Assembly (NCBI GenBank): GCA_963082975.1
Contig: OY720346.1
Location: forward strand, 21,446,720 to 21,510,719
Direction: 5' to 3'
Length of the DNA stretch: 64,000 bases
DNA from: Labia minor
Taxonomy: Eukaryota; Arthropoda; Insecta; Dermaptera; Spongiphoridae
Each line of letters starts with the position of its first letter. Within the stretch, counting starts at the first letter, position 1. Shown here in pieces: positions 10,683 to 21,300 of the stretch. The translations under genes and the position numbers were made by a program. The notes under the pieces were generated by a model. It saw only the letters and a program-made list of their open reading frames with translations, made no database searches and was not told the DNA's origin.

Positions 10683-10795
10683 GTCACTATATTATAGTAT
10701 ATACATATATATGGAAAATATTATTAAAATCATTAAAAATGTATATACTTATGATGTTTTTTGATTTAATTCAATTGCTATGTAAACTAAAAATT
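9569..10795. other. AT-rich stretch with long (TA)n tracts
   Basis: Includes interrupted (TA)n at 10128-10143 and 10611-10677 and a run of TTTAAATTAAATT-type repeats at 9960-9990. Short frames at 9683-9865 (+) and 10237-10440 (-) are hydrophobic AT-rich translations without similarity and are not called as genes. Confidence 0.6.
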
Positions 10796-11923
10796 CTGGA
10801 GTGTCTCCACTGGACTATCTCGCAAATTTGAATTGGATTAAATAACATATATTAATTTAAATTAAATTAAATTAATTAAATTATAAATTAAAATTAATAA
10901 ATCTTCTTCTTCTTCTTCTATTATAGGCCTAAGGCCTGTTCTTCTTCACTATCCTCAGGTCTTTTTTGGGAAGAGTACGCCCAGCAGTCAGCCCATTTTT
11001 TCGGTGGCTTGGTCTCTTGTGTTGCTGGCCTTCCATCCCGGGCTATATTCTCAAGAGCCCTTCCGCGTTGGCTCTTCCTACGTGTTCGTTCCATTTTTAC
11101 GGCGAATCTTAACCCATTTGCCGTAATAGGTTCGTTGCCGTGTCGTCAATGTGTTAATCATTCCAATTTTCGAGGCTGTGTGTGGTTCTTTGAGCAATTG
11201 TGATTTGCGTCTCTTGAGTAGATTGCTAGTCTCATCTCCGAGACGTGGATGTTCTTAGTTAAGTCGAAGCCCCCCAACACGACAAGGTGACATCCATGGT
11301 GGGGCTTGCCGGAGGCAGCTGATGTTAATTAAATTGAAAATTTTTGTTCTTAGTTGGAATCGAACTCCGACTTCTTGCGTGGAAAGTTGGTATCCTACGC
11401 TCTCGGCTACCCTGCCTCCATTAATAAATAATATTTATTAAACCAGCGCATGTTTGGCTCTTTGTTGATGGCACCACGTCACGTGTTGGCGCGTGAGATT
11501 TGCAGTGTTAAAAAATTAATTCTGGTACTTTCAGCGATTCAATCAAGCTGAAATTCTATATTTAGCAGTTTTATAAAATTATTAATCATGTGAAAAATTA
11601 TCAAACATATATCTTTATTTTTACGGTCACTTTAGAGGAAAAAAATCAAAACGTTGTAAGTAATGACCCTCTTCCGGTTGAGCTACATTTCTCAAAAGTT
11701 GATAGAAAACTATGAATTTTGAATAATGCCCATGTACCAAATTTCATTATTCTAGCTCAAACCGGTTTTGCGTAATCTTGGTTACATACATACACACACC
11801 TAGAGAGAGACATTTTTCTCAACCTTAATGAAAATGATTCAGGAACCTTCAAAACGTATAAAAACATCAAAATCTCAACATCGAAAATTTTCGTGATCGC
11901 AATACTATCTCTGGCGAGATAGT
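10796..11923 (-). mobile_element. Helentron/DINE-like family B, copy B1, split by a SINE
   Basis: With the 517-bp SINE and its 10-bp duplication removed, about 600 bp matches B2 (19793-20406) end to end. On the minus strand the element starts with a perfect hairpin ACTATCTC-GCCA-GAGATAGT and ends with GCGAGATAGT (the inverse of its start), then a near-perfect GAGTG/CACTC hairpin. A CA/GA-rich microsatellite with ACATACATACACACACC lies in the middle. A CAAATTTCAT block near AACCGGTTTTGCG parallels family A. No ORF. Class is inferred from architecture. Confidence 0.6.
10903..11419 (-). mobile_element. 517-bp tRNA-derived SINE inserted in B1
   Basis: The unit is bounded by a 10-bp direct repeat, ATTAATAAAT (10893-10902 and 11420-11429), and the related copy B2 shows the corresponding unoccupied site at about 19880-19900. 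Read on the minus strand it starts GGAGGCAGGG, has A-box-like TAGCCGAGAGCG (11409-11398) and B-box AGTTCGATTCC (11366-11356), an internal pol III promoter. It ends in (GAA)n at 10903-10918. The tRNA-like head does not fold into a proper cloverleaf (no U33, weak T stem), so it is a SINE head and not a tRNA gene. The long, GC-richer body (11000-11330) is unrelated to the other SINE family here. Confidence 0.75.
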
Positions 11924-13735
11924 AAAAATGACAAAAACAAATAAATTTAAATAAAAGAAATAAATATGCTTATTATAGTTGGTTTTATTTGGGCTAATCT
12001 CAATTAACAGTATTAAAAAACAAGAAATATTTTAAAATCTTGGCTAATCAAGAATCTAAATATTGTAATAATATAATTTATAATACCTTAAAGCATTTTG
12101 CTTTTATTTATATATCATTCTTATTGTTGAATGATTAATTAACTTATAATAACTCTAAATAAATTTTATAACGATTTATACAAATGAAATCATTTTTTCT
12201 CTGAACTTTTTGATCTAAATAATAAAAACAAGTAATAAAATGGATTTCTTATCAAGCAATTCGAAAACATAAACATAAGTAAACCTTACATTTACATATT
12301 CAATGTCAAAAATATGATGGAACATGGATTGGAAAAATGGAAAACAAATGTGACCAAACCTAAACGATAAAAACCTAAAAGGCAGTTTCAAATTAAAAAT
12401 ACAAAAAAATAGCTCATGTATAGTCAAATGTTCCAGATAATGAATAAATTATTCTAATTGTTAATTTATATGGGAGAATAAAATTCGAATGTAATTAATT
12501 ATAAATTTATCGTAGCTCTGTAATACGAATTGGACGCCTGCCCAGGACTAATTTCATCCATTTTCCGCGCCCCCGCTCCTCCTCTATCTACTCCTCACGT
12601 GGAATATATATTTTTTTCCCCTAATTGATTAAACCTGACCTTCTTCGAACTAGCAGACAGAACAAACACTATGTAATTTTTTCAACAGGTGGAAGCAGAG
12701 TGTGTGGGTGGGGGTTGGGGTGGGGGTGATAGAGAAGAAAAACTGATCAGACTAATGGTCGGTTTTCTAGCTTTTGTGACCAATAATAGTATTGGAGTGA
12801 AGCCACGAAATCTCATTAATTACATAGTGTAAGTGAAATGGGTAAGTTCTGGAGCTAAAGAAGAGTATCAAGGCACCTAAAGACATCTCCATCAATACAG
12901 AATAAAAAAGAAAAGTCCAAAAGGTTTCTTCTTTGGAAAACATTCACTTGAGTAATTCACTTAGAGAGATCAAAGTAATGGATCAAATATATAATATTTA
13001 TTTAAGGACAAAACCGATTTTCTTCAGATTTAAAGACCATAATGTTTGCATTCCAAAATTTTTAGTGTCTTTATCAATTTCGTTATTTATATAAAATTTA
13101 TATATTTATTGGTTTTAGTGGATATTATTAGTAGTATTAAAATTATTATTAAGTGAATAATTTTGTCTCTTATATAATAAAATAGTATTGTTTAAGTATT
13201 GCTTAAATAATTCAGTATATTCTAAAACTATTCTAATTTTATATGTATAGTAGATGAGAAATAATCGATGACATAATATAACAAAAGAAAATCCAGCATT
13301 TAAATAGTTTTTAATTTAACTCTTAAATTAAAACAATTTATGTTAAATTATATAATAGAATAAATAATTTCTTAATTTAGAAATGTAATTAGAATCAAAA
13401 CACAAGGTCGTTGAAGTTGTAACGAAAATTTCAAGAATATTATTTATAATTAAGGTAGATTTGTATTAGAGAATATAACTTAATTTGGTTTTGTTTTATA
13501 ATGTGTTTATAACCATTTAAATATTATAAATTTTATTTCCAATGGTCGGAGGCTATTGTCAAACATCAAATATTCTAAGTTACGATTTGAATTATACAAT
13601 TGCCTTTATTATTCACAATTTTACAAAATTCTGTTACTCATAAATTATCAGGTTTCGTATTCAATTATATTGTTTTAAAATTAATATATAAAAATTCATA
13701 TATATAGAGAGCGAAATAGAGAGAGAACGCCACGC
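11924..13735. other. AT-rich stretch with a G-quadruplex motif
   Basis: Mostly plain AT-rich DNA. A moderately GC-rich patch at about 12530-12860 contains the G-run cluster listed separately. No repeat family or coding frame recognised; the 70-codon minus frame at 12215-12427 has no similarity. Confidence 0.55.
12706..12726 (+). other. G-quadruplex-type motif
   Basis: GGGTGGGGGTTGGGGTGGGG (12706 onward) provides four runs of at least three G separated by loops of one or two bases, the tightest form of the G4 consensus, in otherwise AT-rich DNA. Confidence 0.7.
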
Positions 13736-13830
13736 AGTCTGGGAGGCAATTAGAGGGTTATTCCCGGGAATTCCCGAGAAAATTCTATAATTTTTATTTC
13801 CCGGGAAAAAAAACAAATTATTTTCCAATC
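13736..13830. other. Cluster of TTCCCGGGAA palindromes
   Basis: ATTCCCGGGAAT (13760-13771), an adjacent TTCCCGAGAA (13771-13780) and TTTCCCGGGAAA (13797-13808) lie within 50 bases. I could not find matching termini, so the element that might contain them is undefined. Confidence 0.45.
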
Positions 13831-13839
13831 AAGAAAAAT

Positions 13840-13935
13840 GATAAAAAATGTTAAGAGGATCCGTTGTACTGATCATACAACAACAAACAGCAACCGACCG
13901 CTGTCCTTTCAGATGAGATACAAAAGTCTATATAT
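13840..13935 (+). mobile_element. SINE tail fragment, family of S1
   Basis: AATGTTAAGAGGATCCGTTG and TACTGATCAT correspond to the body of S1/S2 (6140-6175, 20900-20930). GATGAGATACAAAAGTC then matches the S1 tail with a rearranged middle. The tRNA-like head is missing. Confidence 0.5.
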
Positions 13936-14277
13936 AAATATAGATATATAGATATTTATTATAAACATATGGTTTTTAATTACATTTTGATTAGTAATTA
14001 AAATTAAGGTAAAAAGGTGTCTTAAAAGACTAATTGGGATTAATTAAAGATCTCTAATTTATATTTAAATTTAAACTACATACTAAAGAACGAAATATTT
14101 CAATATAATATTTCACATGAAGAGGAAAGCTGAATAATTACATGTAATATAATATGAAAAATATTTGGTTAAATGATTAAAATGTAATTATTTATAATTA
14201 AATATTTATATAAAATATTATGCATTTTTAATAATTGGAAAATTAAACTAGTTAGTTAACTTTTTTAAATGAAAATA

Positions 14278-14711
14278 CACCTATCCCCCGATTTACACGG
14301 TAGATACGTTCCTGAGAAAAACGTGTAAATCGAAAATTAAAAATTTTCAAGTCAAAACCGTGTAAATCGAAAAGCTTGCAGAAAATGCATAATTTTGCTA
14401 ATTATGCACTCACTTGTAATTTACGAATATGGAAAATTAAATTTTTCTGAAACTGTGAAACTTTCACTCAAATACAATTTTCCGTAGATAAAACTTTAAT
14501 TTTATGCGAAGAAATACAGACACAGTGTGCATGTGCAGCAAGTCAGCACATAAGCTCGGGATTCCTCGTGAGATGTGTACACAGCACACGTGTTCAAACA
14601 CAGTAGCATTTAGTAGAGTGCGGTAAAAACAAAAAAAAAAAAACTTATTTGGAAAACCGTGTAAAAGCGAAAACGTGTAAAACAAGTACCGTGTAAATCG
14701 GGGGATAGGTA
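14278..14711. mobile_element. TA-flanked MITE with 24-bp inverted repeats
   Basis: ACCTATCCCCCGATTTACAC starts the left repeat (14279-14302) and its perfect reverse complement closes the element (14687-14710). TA flanks both sides (14276-14277 and 14712-14713), giving a 434-bp unit. The motif GTGTAAA.CGAAAA is repeated inside near both ends, so the subterminal regions are also mutually inverted. A 73-codon minus frame in the middle has no recognisable domain. TA duplication and terminal repeats suggest the Tc1/mariner/pogo group as source of the transposase, but that is inference. Confidence 0.75.
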
Positions 14712-16354
14712 TAGTTAAAAAAAATATATATAATATATTCTCTAGTAAGTGTCAAATAAAATCATCTAGGTAGGTAAGAATCCAAATGAGATATGAATAC
14801 TGAGTGCATATTGAACTATCTCTATCCCTTCACTTGTTTGTATATTATACCTGTATTAAAATCAAAGTATACTTCAAAAGAATAGTTCAATAAAGAATCC
14901 AAAAATTTTAGTTCAAAGTAGATATAATATATGGATTATATTATAAACAAATAAATTGAAATTATTAAAAAGTTTTCTTGTAATTCTATTAGAATTTTTG
15001 TTGATTCTTCCACTCAAGATCAAAAGATCCAATTTAGTTTTGAGCGAGAAATATTAAATCACAATTCCCCTGGTTGGCATCCTATCTATAAAAGGATCCA
15101 TCCCACTGACCCACATTTGCCGCAATAGAATTCCTTTGGGGTCTCTCGCACTAGTAGAATATAAATAAAAATATGAAAATCAATACAAAAAAGAAAAGAA
15201 AAAAAAGAAAAAGGAAGAAATGTTTATCTCTTTTGGCTAGCCAATAATTTTTTTCTATTGTTCCACTAAAGAAACCAACGAATGTAAATGAAATGTATCA
15301 TCTTTTTAAATTTCATAGGATTAAAAAAGTATTGATATATCATTGAAATATTCTCTTGGACTTTTACCTATCATATTTTCCAGGTTTTATTTTTAAACTC
15401 ATTAATCTTTTAGCTCTACGTGTTTTATTTATTACCACTGACAGATATGGTAATCCTTTTTTAAACACAATATATTTAAAAATATGAAAAGATTATTTCA
15501 AAGAAATTTCTATTTTCACTAAGAAAAGATTATAAATTTTAGAAAATTTTAATTTTTGTCGTGGCTTATTAAAGAATTGGAATTTTTTTTAATGGCTTTA
15601 TTTGCTTTTATAAATAGAAATAAAAATATATTCTTTTAATAAATTATTTTTGCACTTTAAAGTTTTAGTTAAGAGGATAGACAAAATCAGTCGGAGTTGA
15701 AGTAATTTTAGACATCAATAACAATTTATTTTTGAGCCTAGTAAATCAATATATGGAATTAATCTTAATTGTTATCATTCATCACTTATTTCATGAAAAT
15801 TTAAAATCCCAAACCTACCAATTAAATTTTTCTCTTGTTGGGGTACTCATTATAAAATTATTATTCATTACTAAATGTGTAAAGAACTTTAATTCGTTTC
15901 TATGAATATTACCCACACAACAGAAAATATCTTAGACTTTAGTGAAATATCATATTGTAGCGTTTTTAAATTTTACTATAAACACAATTTTATTATATTT
16001 TAAACCTACTACGTCATCAAAATTGAAAAACAAAAGAGTTCCACGATGCAAATGGTTCAGAAACCTATGAAATTATGAAGAACTACATCATCACATATAT
16101 TAGATACTTATTATACTATATTTCTTTCATTAAACTAAAAAGTGAGCAATAAAGGCATCAGTCAAACGTCAAACTCGTTTCGAATATGACCATGAATAAG
16201 GCCATGAATTATCTTTGATGATATCTTTCGCATATCTTAGGGAGTATGGTGCTCTGCTGAGTTGTTCCAGAGTTCTCATTTAAAATAACTTAGGGAAATA
16301 TAAGAAATGTGTTTTTAATGTGTGGGTAACTAGAAATTAAACACTTGTTGATAA
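14712..16354. other. AT-rich stretch, nothing recognised
   Basis: No repeat family, gene or structured motif was supported on either strand. Confidence 0.55.
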
Positions 16355-16525
16355 ACCAAGGACGATGTGAGCAGACAATATAAAGAGTCATGTGAGGGAA
16401 TTAACAGAAAATAGGAATTGGATGGATGCGTAGCTCAGGATAGGAACAGTTGAAGGAATGTAGTTGGTCCATCCTTCTTGGAAGAACTTTCGAGTTGTAT
16501 AATATCACACAGATAGGTAAATAGA
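16355..16525 (+). pseudogene. Non-LTR retrotransposon C-terminal fragment
   Basis: AAGGACGATGTGAGCAGACA, then AGTCATGTGAGGGA, TGGATGGATGCGTAGCTCAG and GATAGGAACAG parallel the end of the elements at 2480-2570 and 61250-61385 (RDV.E, W..VAQDR..W..VV). Only about 50 codons remain and they are frameshifted. An interrupted GATAGGTAAATAGATA follows, like the GATAGATAGATA after the 61-kb copy. Confidence 0.5.
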
Positions 16526-16769
16526 TATTTTTACAAAATTTTATATCATTATAAAGTGTTTATGCCATTTAAATGAAAATAATTTGTTTGATTAATGAAT
16601 AGTGTCTTTTATAATTTCTTCAGAATAAGCATAAAATTAATTATGACTAAAAGTTAGCAAAAGTGAAATTGTTTAAAAGAAAATAAATGAACAAAAAAAT
16701 ATCAAATCTCTTTTTATTTTGTCAAAAGAAAAAATAACATTTAGAACTTATATAGAAAGTGATGAGAGT

Positions 16770-17130
16770 AGAGGATTTTGCAAAGAAATTCATCCTTTAG
16801 TGAGATTATAACAGAATGTAATCCAAGCCATGACGCTTTTATCTTTTTGCTTAACGAAGATAAGGCGTTTGCTGAATGCGACCACTGGAGCCGGGGGGGA
16901 GAGTTCGCCTTTCAACGGGGGGGAGCTGATAAGCGCTACAGGGTGTTTATGATACTAGAAGGGGCTGTTTTAAATAGCCAATGATGATAACACGAGACAG
17001 ATAAGCGACGCCCGACGGTATATTAAGGTCATATGCAAATGGGCATGACCTGAAATTTCACAACAGACAGGACATCGCCTTCCCTTAATATCTGTTGACT
17101 TTGGATCAGCCATCTTCAGAGAGCAATAAT
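16770..17130. promoter_or_regulatory. GC-richer unique island with three GATAAG sites
   Basis: GATAAG occurs at 16859, 16928 and 17000, with an octamer ATGCAAAT at 17033-17040 inside an imperfect GGTCAT/ATGACC inverted repeat (17028-17051). A 68-codon frame (16778-16984) spans part of it without any family resemblance and is followed by stops. No second copy is in the window. Clustered sites in a composition island fit an enhancer, but an old exon or transposon relic is possible. This is inference. Confidence 0.3.
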
Positions 17131-18492
17131 TTATCGACTATTACCGTTTAGGGCTTAATTAATTAACATAAATTATTTTTTAATTTAATTTTTATTTCTA
17201 AGATTATATTTATATATAAGTATATGAATAATGTATGAGTACAAATGAAATGACTGAAATTATAAAAGTTTGAGTGTGTATAATATCTAATATATATATT
17301 ATAATTATGTGGTCATATTGTTTATTCTAACCAATACAAAATGGATTTAGATTAAACTTTACCAGTATTTTCCTTTTTTGATTCAAAAAAAAACTTTCCT
17401 TAAGAAGTATGTGGCGGTCGCTTCTAGTTTACGAGATAAAAATTATTAAAGTTTGCATATAAACTAGTTATGAATGAGCAGCCATTTAATAATGTTTTAT
17501 TGACTAATTCACTAATTATTAACTTATTCACTAATTTTCGGTTTTTATAAGTTCGGTTTGGAGATAGGAAAATTATTTATTTAATTAAATTTTTAATCTT
17601 CTTCTATCCAAACCGAACTTTAAAATCATAAAATTAGTGAATAAGGATAAAATAAGAATAATAAGAATGTACTGGTAAAGTTTTATCATACATCAGTTAG
17701 ATTAAACAATTACTATATATATAAATTAAAATAATTATAATTATTAGTTATAGTAGATGCTTAGTAAACTAAAGAATCAATGTACAAATTTAATGTTTAT
17801 TAAAAAATTAAAATAAATTAAAAAAATATAAATGCTAAGAGATTTGATACCATGTCCTATGAATAAAAAATAAGTAAATAAATAAATTTAAAAATTATTT
17901 ATTTTAATGTCTGTTACTTTATTATACAATATAACAAGTAAATCTCACACTCTATTTAATTTATCTAATATATTTTCTTTTTCATACAGAAACTATTATA
18001 AAATTATTTATAATATCTACCATATATATTTTTTTTTTTTCATATGTTGAACTTAATTATTAAAATAAAAAATTTTAATTATTTAATGAGTCTGATTATT
18101 AATTTATGAAATAAAAAATTAACGTTAAAATTAAACGTTAAAAAAATATAGCCTCATTAGGGCTGAATAATCGTTTAATGAATCGCTTTCTAGGGTATGT
18201 TGAAATTAAGGTTGCATCTAATTAAATGTACAAAATGTGAAAATGAATGAAGTAAATTTTCAAAAAGTCAAACGAACTCCATATAACTTGACTGGCTTCG
18301 TCGTTTAAACTCAATTTCATCATTTAGTTTTACTGTTATTAATCAAATTCTGATTCAAATGCTCGTTGGTATTTGGAATTTAATCACGATGAAAATAAGT
18401 TTATTTTAAAAAGAAGATGAAATAAAAATTTAATTATATATATATATATAATGCTATTTCAATTAAATACTCTATAATTTTTTATGCTTAAA
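17131..18492. other. AT-rich stretch containing one foldback repeat
   Basis: Apart from the inverted repeat at 17523-17645 nothing was recognised. Confidence 0.55.
17523..17645. repeat. Foldback inverted repeat, about 42-bp arms
   Basis: Left arm CTTATTCACTAATTTT...AAGTTCGGTTTGGAGATAG (17523-17567) pairs with CTATCCAAACCGAACTTT...AAAATTAGTGAATAAG (17604-17645), with a few mismatches and a 36-base AT loop. MITE-like, no target duplication identified. Confidence 0.65.
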
Positions 18493-18757
18493 TCTATATA
18501 TATATTAAAAAAAAGTTTTTGTCTGCACATTGCTTAGAATTTAAAATTTTTTGCATATCTTCGCGTTTCATGACCTCTAGAATCCAAAAGTGACTTTAGA
18601 ATTTTTCATGTCTGACTGTCCGGAAAATAAGGATGTTATAGACTCAAAATTGGCTGAACCGATTTCAATGAAATTACATCACAATATTCTTATATACCTT
18701 TATAGTAACATAGGCTATAAATTTTATTAATATCTAATCAATAACGGCAGAAATTAA
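18493..18757 (+). mobile_element. Helitron 5'-end fragment, family E
   Basis: A then TCTATATATATATTAAAAAA at 18493, followed by GTTTTTGTCTGCACATTGC, has the form of a Helitron 5' terminus inserted after A. The sequence GTCTGACTGTCCGG and GGCTGAACCGATTTCAATGA that follows is of the kind often present near such ends. No 3' hairpin was located; a retrotransposon fragment begins directly downstream. Confidence 0.4.
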
Positions 18758-19655
18758 TTTTTTAAAGTTTATATAATTCTCCGTGTTGTTCATTCAAGAG
18801 CCTTGCCTGGCCCACTGACCCTAGCAGAATCATTTTCACAATGGAAACTAAAAATGAATTTACACAAATGTGAAACAATCCTATTTAGAACAATTTTAGA
18901 CCAAGGGAACTCAAATTTAAAAAAAATTTGTAATCAATTTCAAATCAAATTTGAAAATGAAACCATCCCTATCAAACGATTAGTTAAATATTTAGGCGTA
19001 ATCATAGATGATTTATTTTACTTGAATAAACATTTACATATCCAATTAGCTAAGGCAAAGGCTTCATTTATGTCACTGAAGAATCTTTTCTTTAATCGGG
19101 ACCTTGATCACAAAATAAAAATATTATCCTATCAGCTTCTAATCCGCCCTATCATCACATACAGATGTAACGTTTGGTTTAATCAGAGAGCCTCTGACAT
19201 GGAACTAATCCGACTATTTGAAAGGAAGTGCCTGAGAGCTTGCCTTGGTAAATACAGAGCAGCGCATACTGGTTATACTCGGTATATCAGTAATGAAAAG
19301 ATATATAACGAAGCAAACATAAATCGCATTGATTGCTTCATATTAAAATTAATAAGGAACCTTTATTGCCAAGTTGCACAGGTTCCAAATAGTCTCATTA
19401 GCTGGTCTATCTTCCAAAACGAGCCATATTTCAAAAACACATTAAAAAGTGGTTTCATCCCACCAGAGGCGTTCATATTCCTTGATAAACAAGGATATAT
19501 AAATACAAGATGATAATGGAATTCCAATTATCTATCATGTATTTAGGAGATATGGAGATAAATCCATAACTTATGATCCCTTCCTAGATGGAAGAGATCT
19601 ATACAGAATATGGAGATATAATATGCAAATTTTGATTAAAGACAAGTTAGAATAG
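18758..19655 (+). pseudogene. Jockey-like non-LTR retrotransposon pol, C-terminal third
   Basis: The open frame 18758-19513 has the post-catalytic part of a Jockey-type reverse transcriptase. FSQWKLKMNLHKCETILFR is the W...N..K....F block after the catalytic YADD. VKYLGVIIDDLFYLNKHL is the YLGV.ID..L....H block, followed by LLIRPIITYRCNVWF and an FERKCLRACLG motif. After a frame change at about 19505-19512 the reading continues as DGRDLYRIWRYN to a stop at 19653-19655. The catalytic domain and endonuclease are missing (5' truncation). The likely translation start used by automated tools (a TTG at 18803) is not a real start. The fragment at 39190-39640 may be the complementary part of the same family. 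Confidence 0.8.
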
Positions 19656-19792
19656 AAAAAGGTGGATAAGAAAATGGTGGATCACATAATCTTTTGCATA
19701 TATATATTTATATATATATCTTAAAAAAATGTAAATATTTGTATCCTTATAATTATATAATGTATTGTACAATGTAACTAATAAGAAATTAG

Positions 19793-20406
19793 CTGGAGTG
19801 TCTCCACTCGACTATCTCGCAATTTGAGAATTGGATTAAATAACATAATATATTATATTTAAATTAAATTTAATTAATTATAAATTATAAATAATAAATA
19901 TTAAACCAGCGCATGTTTGGCTTTTTGTTGATGGCACCACGTAAAGTGTTGGCGCGTGAGATTTGCAGTGTTAAAAAATTAATTCTCGTACTTTCAGCGA
20001 TCCAATCAAGCTGAAATTCTATATATAGCAGTTTTATATACAACTATTAATCATGTGAAAAATTATGAAACATATATCTTTATTTTTACGGTCACTTTAG
20101 AAGAAAAAAAATCAAAACGTTGTAGGTAACAAAGTTGTAGGTAATAACCCTCTTCCGGTTGAGCTACATTTCTCAAAAGTTGATAGAAAACTATGAATTT
20201 TGAATAATACCCATGTACCAAATTTCATCATTCTAGCTCAAACCGTTTTTGCGTAATCTTGGTTACATACATACCCACACACACACAGACAGACATTTTT
20301 CTCAACCTTAGTGAAAATGATTCAGGAACCTTCAAAACGTATAAAAACATCAAAATCTCAACATCGAAAATTTTCGTGATCGCAATACTATCTCTTAGGA
20401 GATAGT
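19793..20406 (-). mobile_element. Helentron/DINE-like family B, copy B2 (complete)
   Basis: The best full-length B copy, 614 bp. Its + strand left end has GAGTG-TCTC-CACTC (perfect 5-bp stem) followed by ACTATCTCGC. Its right end has ACTATCTC-TTAG-GAGATAGT. A CA/GACA microsatellite is at 20274-20296. It lies about 140 bp downstream of the Jockey-like fragment. It shows the unoccupied form of the site where a SINE entered B1. No coding capacity. Confidence 0.65.
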
Positions 20407-20430
20407 AAAAATGTAAATAAATATTATTAT

Positions 20431-20451
20431 CCCCCCCTCCCTCCCCCTCCC
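20431..20451 (-). other. C-run cluster (G4 on the minus strand)
   Basis: CCCCCCCTCCCTCCCCCTCC gives four C runs separated by single T bases, directly downstream of B2. The minus strand fits a G-quadruplex consensus. Confidence 0.65.
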
Positions 20452-20734
20452 TTCACTTGCAATTTCCAGGTTTTGCTAGCCTTTCCTTGTGAGTTGACAT
20501 TCACAACCCTCATTATATGTATATTAAACTATGCTTAAGTAAAAAAAAAGAAAACAAATGTAAATAAAATTAAATATAATTAAGTAAAATTGTAATAGCG
20601 TATCAATAAATGATCGCAAAAGAAACAATTTAATTTTGTAAATATTGTAACTTTCATCTTAACATAAATCAACATAAATCAACTATTGTAAAAATTTTGG
20701 CTAATAAACATACTCTTTAAATTGAAATTGAAAA

Positions 20735-20982
20735 TTGTTAGCTAACTTGCGCCTCACATTCACATGGTCCCGGCAAGTCCCGGGCCTGGCAAGGGAATTT
20801 CCCTAGCTGGGGTCTATGAGACGGAGTCAACCCAGCCTCCGGGAACAACATTGGGGAAAAGCTAATTGATAGCGCTTCCGATCAAGAAAATCAAGTTAAA
20901 TGTTAAGAGGACTCGTTCTACTGATCATAGGACTCCTCATTGATATAGCAGGCTTGATAGGCCTTGTAGGACGTACAAATTT
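20735..20982 (+). mobile_element. tRNA-derived SINE, copy S2
   Basis: Matches S1 from GCCTCACATTCACATGGTCC through CTAGCTGGGGTCTATGAGAC, AACATTGGGGAAAAGCTA, GATCAAGAAAATCAAG and GATAGGCCTTGTAGGACGTA. It ends directly against the T-run of the family-F element at 20986. The head has GCAAGTCCCGGGCC in the B-box region. No target duplication was found. Confidence 0.7.
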
Positions 20983-21124
20983 TTTTTTTTGAAGTGAAAC
21001 TTCTTTAGCGGCGTCCTGACATTTGGTTGAGAATGGAGAGTGAATTGAAAAATTGAAATTTCGTAACGCGTTACGAAACGCAAGAGAGAAAAAAGATATA
21101 GATATAACGAGTGAGAATGAGATA

Positions 21125-21270
21125 GCCTCTATCTCTGTCTCTCTTTTGTGCGGTGTTTCGTTTTTGAGAGAGAGGCTATCTGGGTCTTTCTTTTGTCCGG
21201 TCTTTCGTCTTTGAGAAAGAGGCTATCTGCGTCTTCGTTTTATGCTGTCTTTCGTTCTAATACCCTGTCG
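21125..21270 (+). repeat. Three-unit tandem repeat, about 47 bp
   Basis: Units starting near 21125, 21172 and 21219 share GAGGCTATCTG.GTCT (degenerate in the first), TTTTGT.C.GT and TTTCGT. Divergence between units is substantial. Confidence 0.6.
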
Positions 21271-21290
21271 CTAGGTTGAAAGTCCACGGC

Positions 21291-21300
21291 GCGCATGCGC
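21291..21300. promoter_or_regulatory. NRF1-type palindrome GCGCATGCGC
   Basis: A perfect match to the palindromic site bound by NRF1/Ewg family factors, in a short GC-rich patch just after the tandem array. No transcript is evident nearby, so function is unproven. Confidence 0.35.

Noticed and set aside
11340-11419. tRNA gene on the minus strand
   Set aside because: A- and B-box-like sequences are present but the anticodon loop lacks U33 and the T stem is weak; target duplications show it is the head of a SINE.
14464-14685. 73-codon minus-strand frame in the TA-flanked MITE
   Set aside because: No transposase motif; it runs into the inverted repeat, so it is incidental.
17033-17040. Enrichment of octamer ATGCAAAT across the window
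   Set aside because: About eight matches by eye on both strands (for example 824, 16046, 32699, 54545, 57174), close to what this composition would give by chance.
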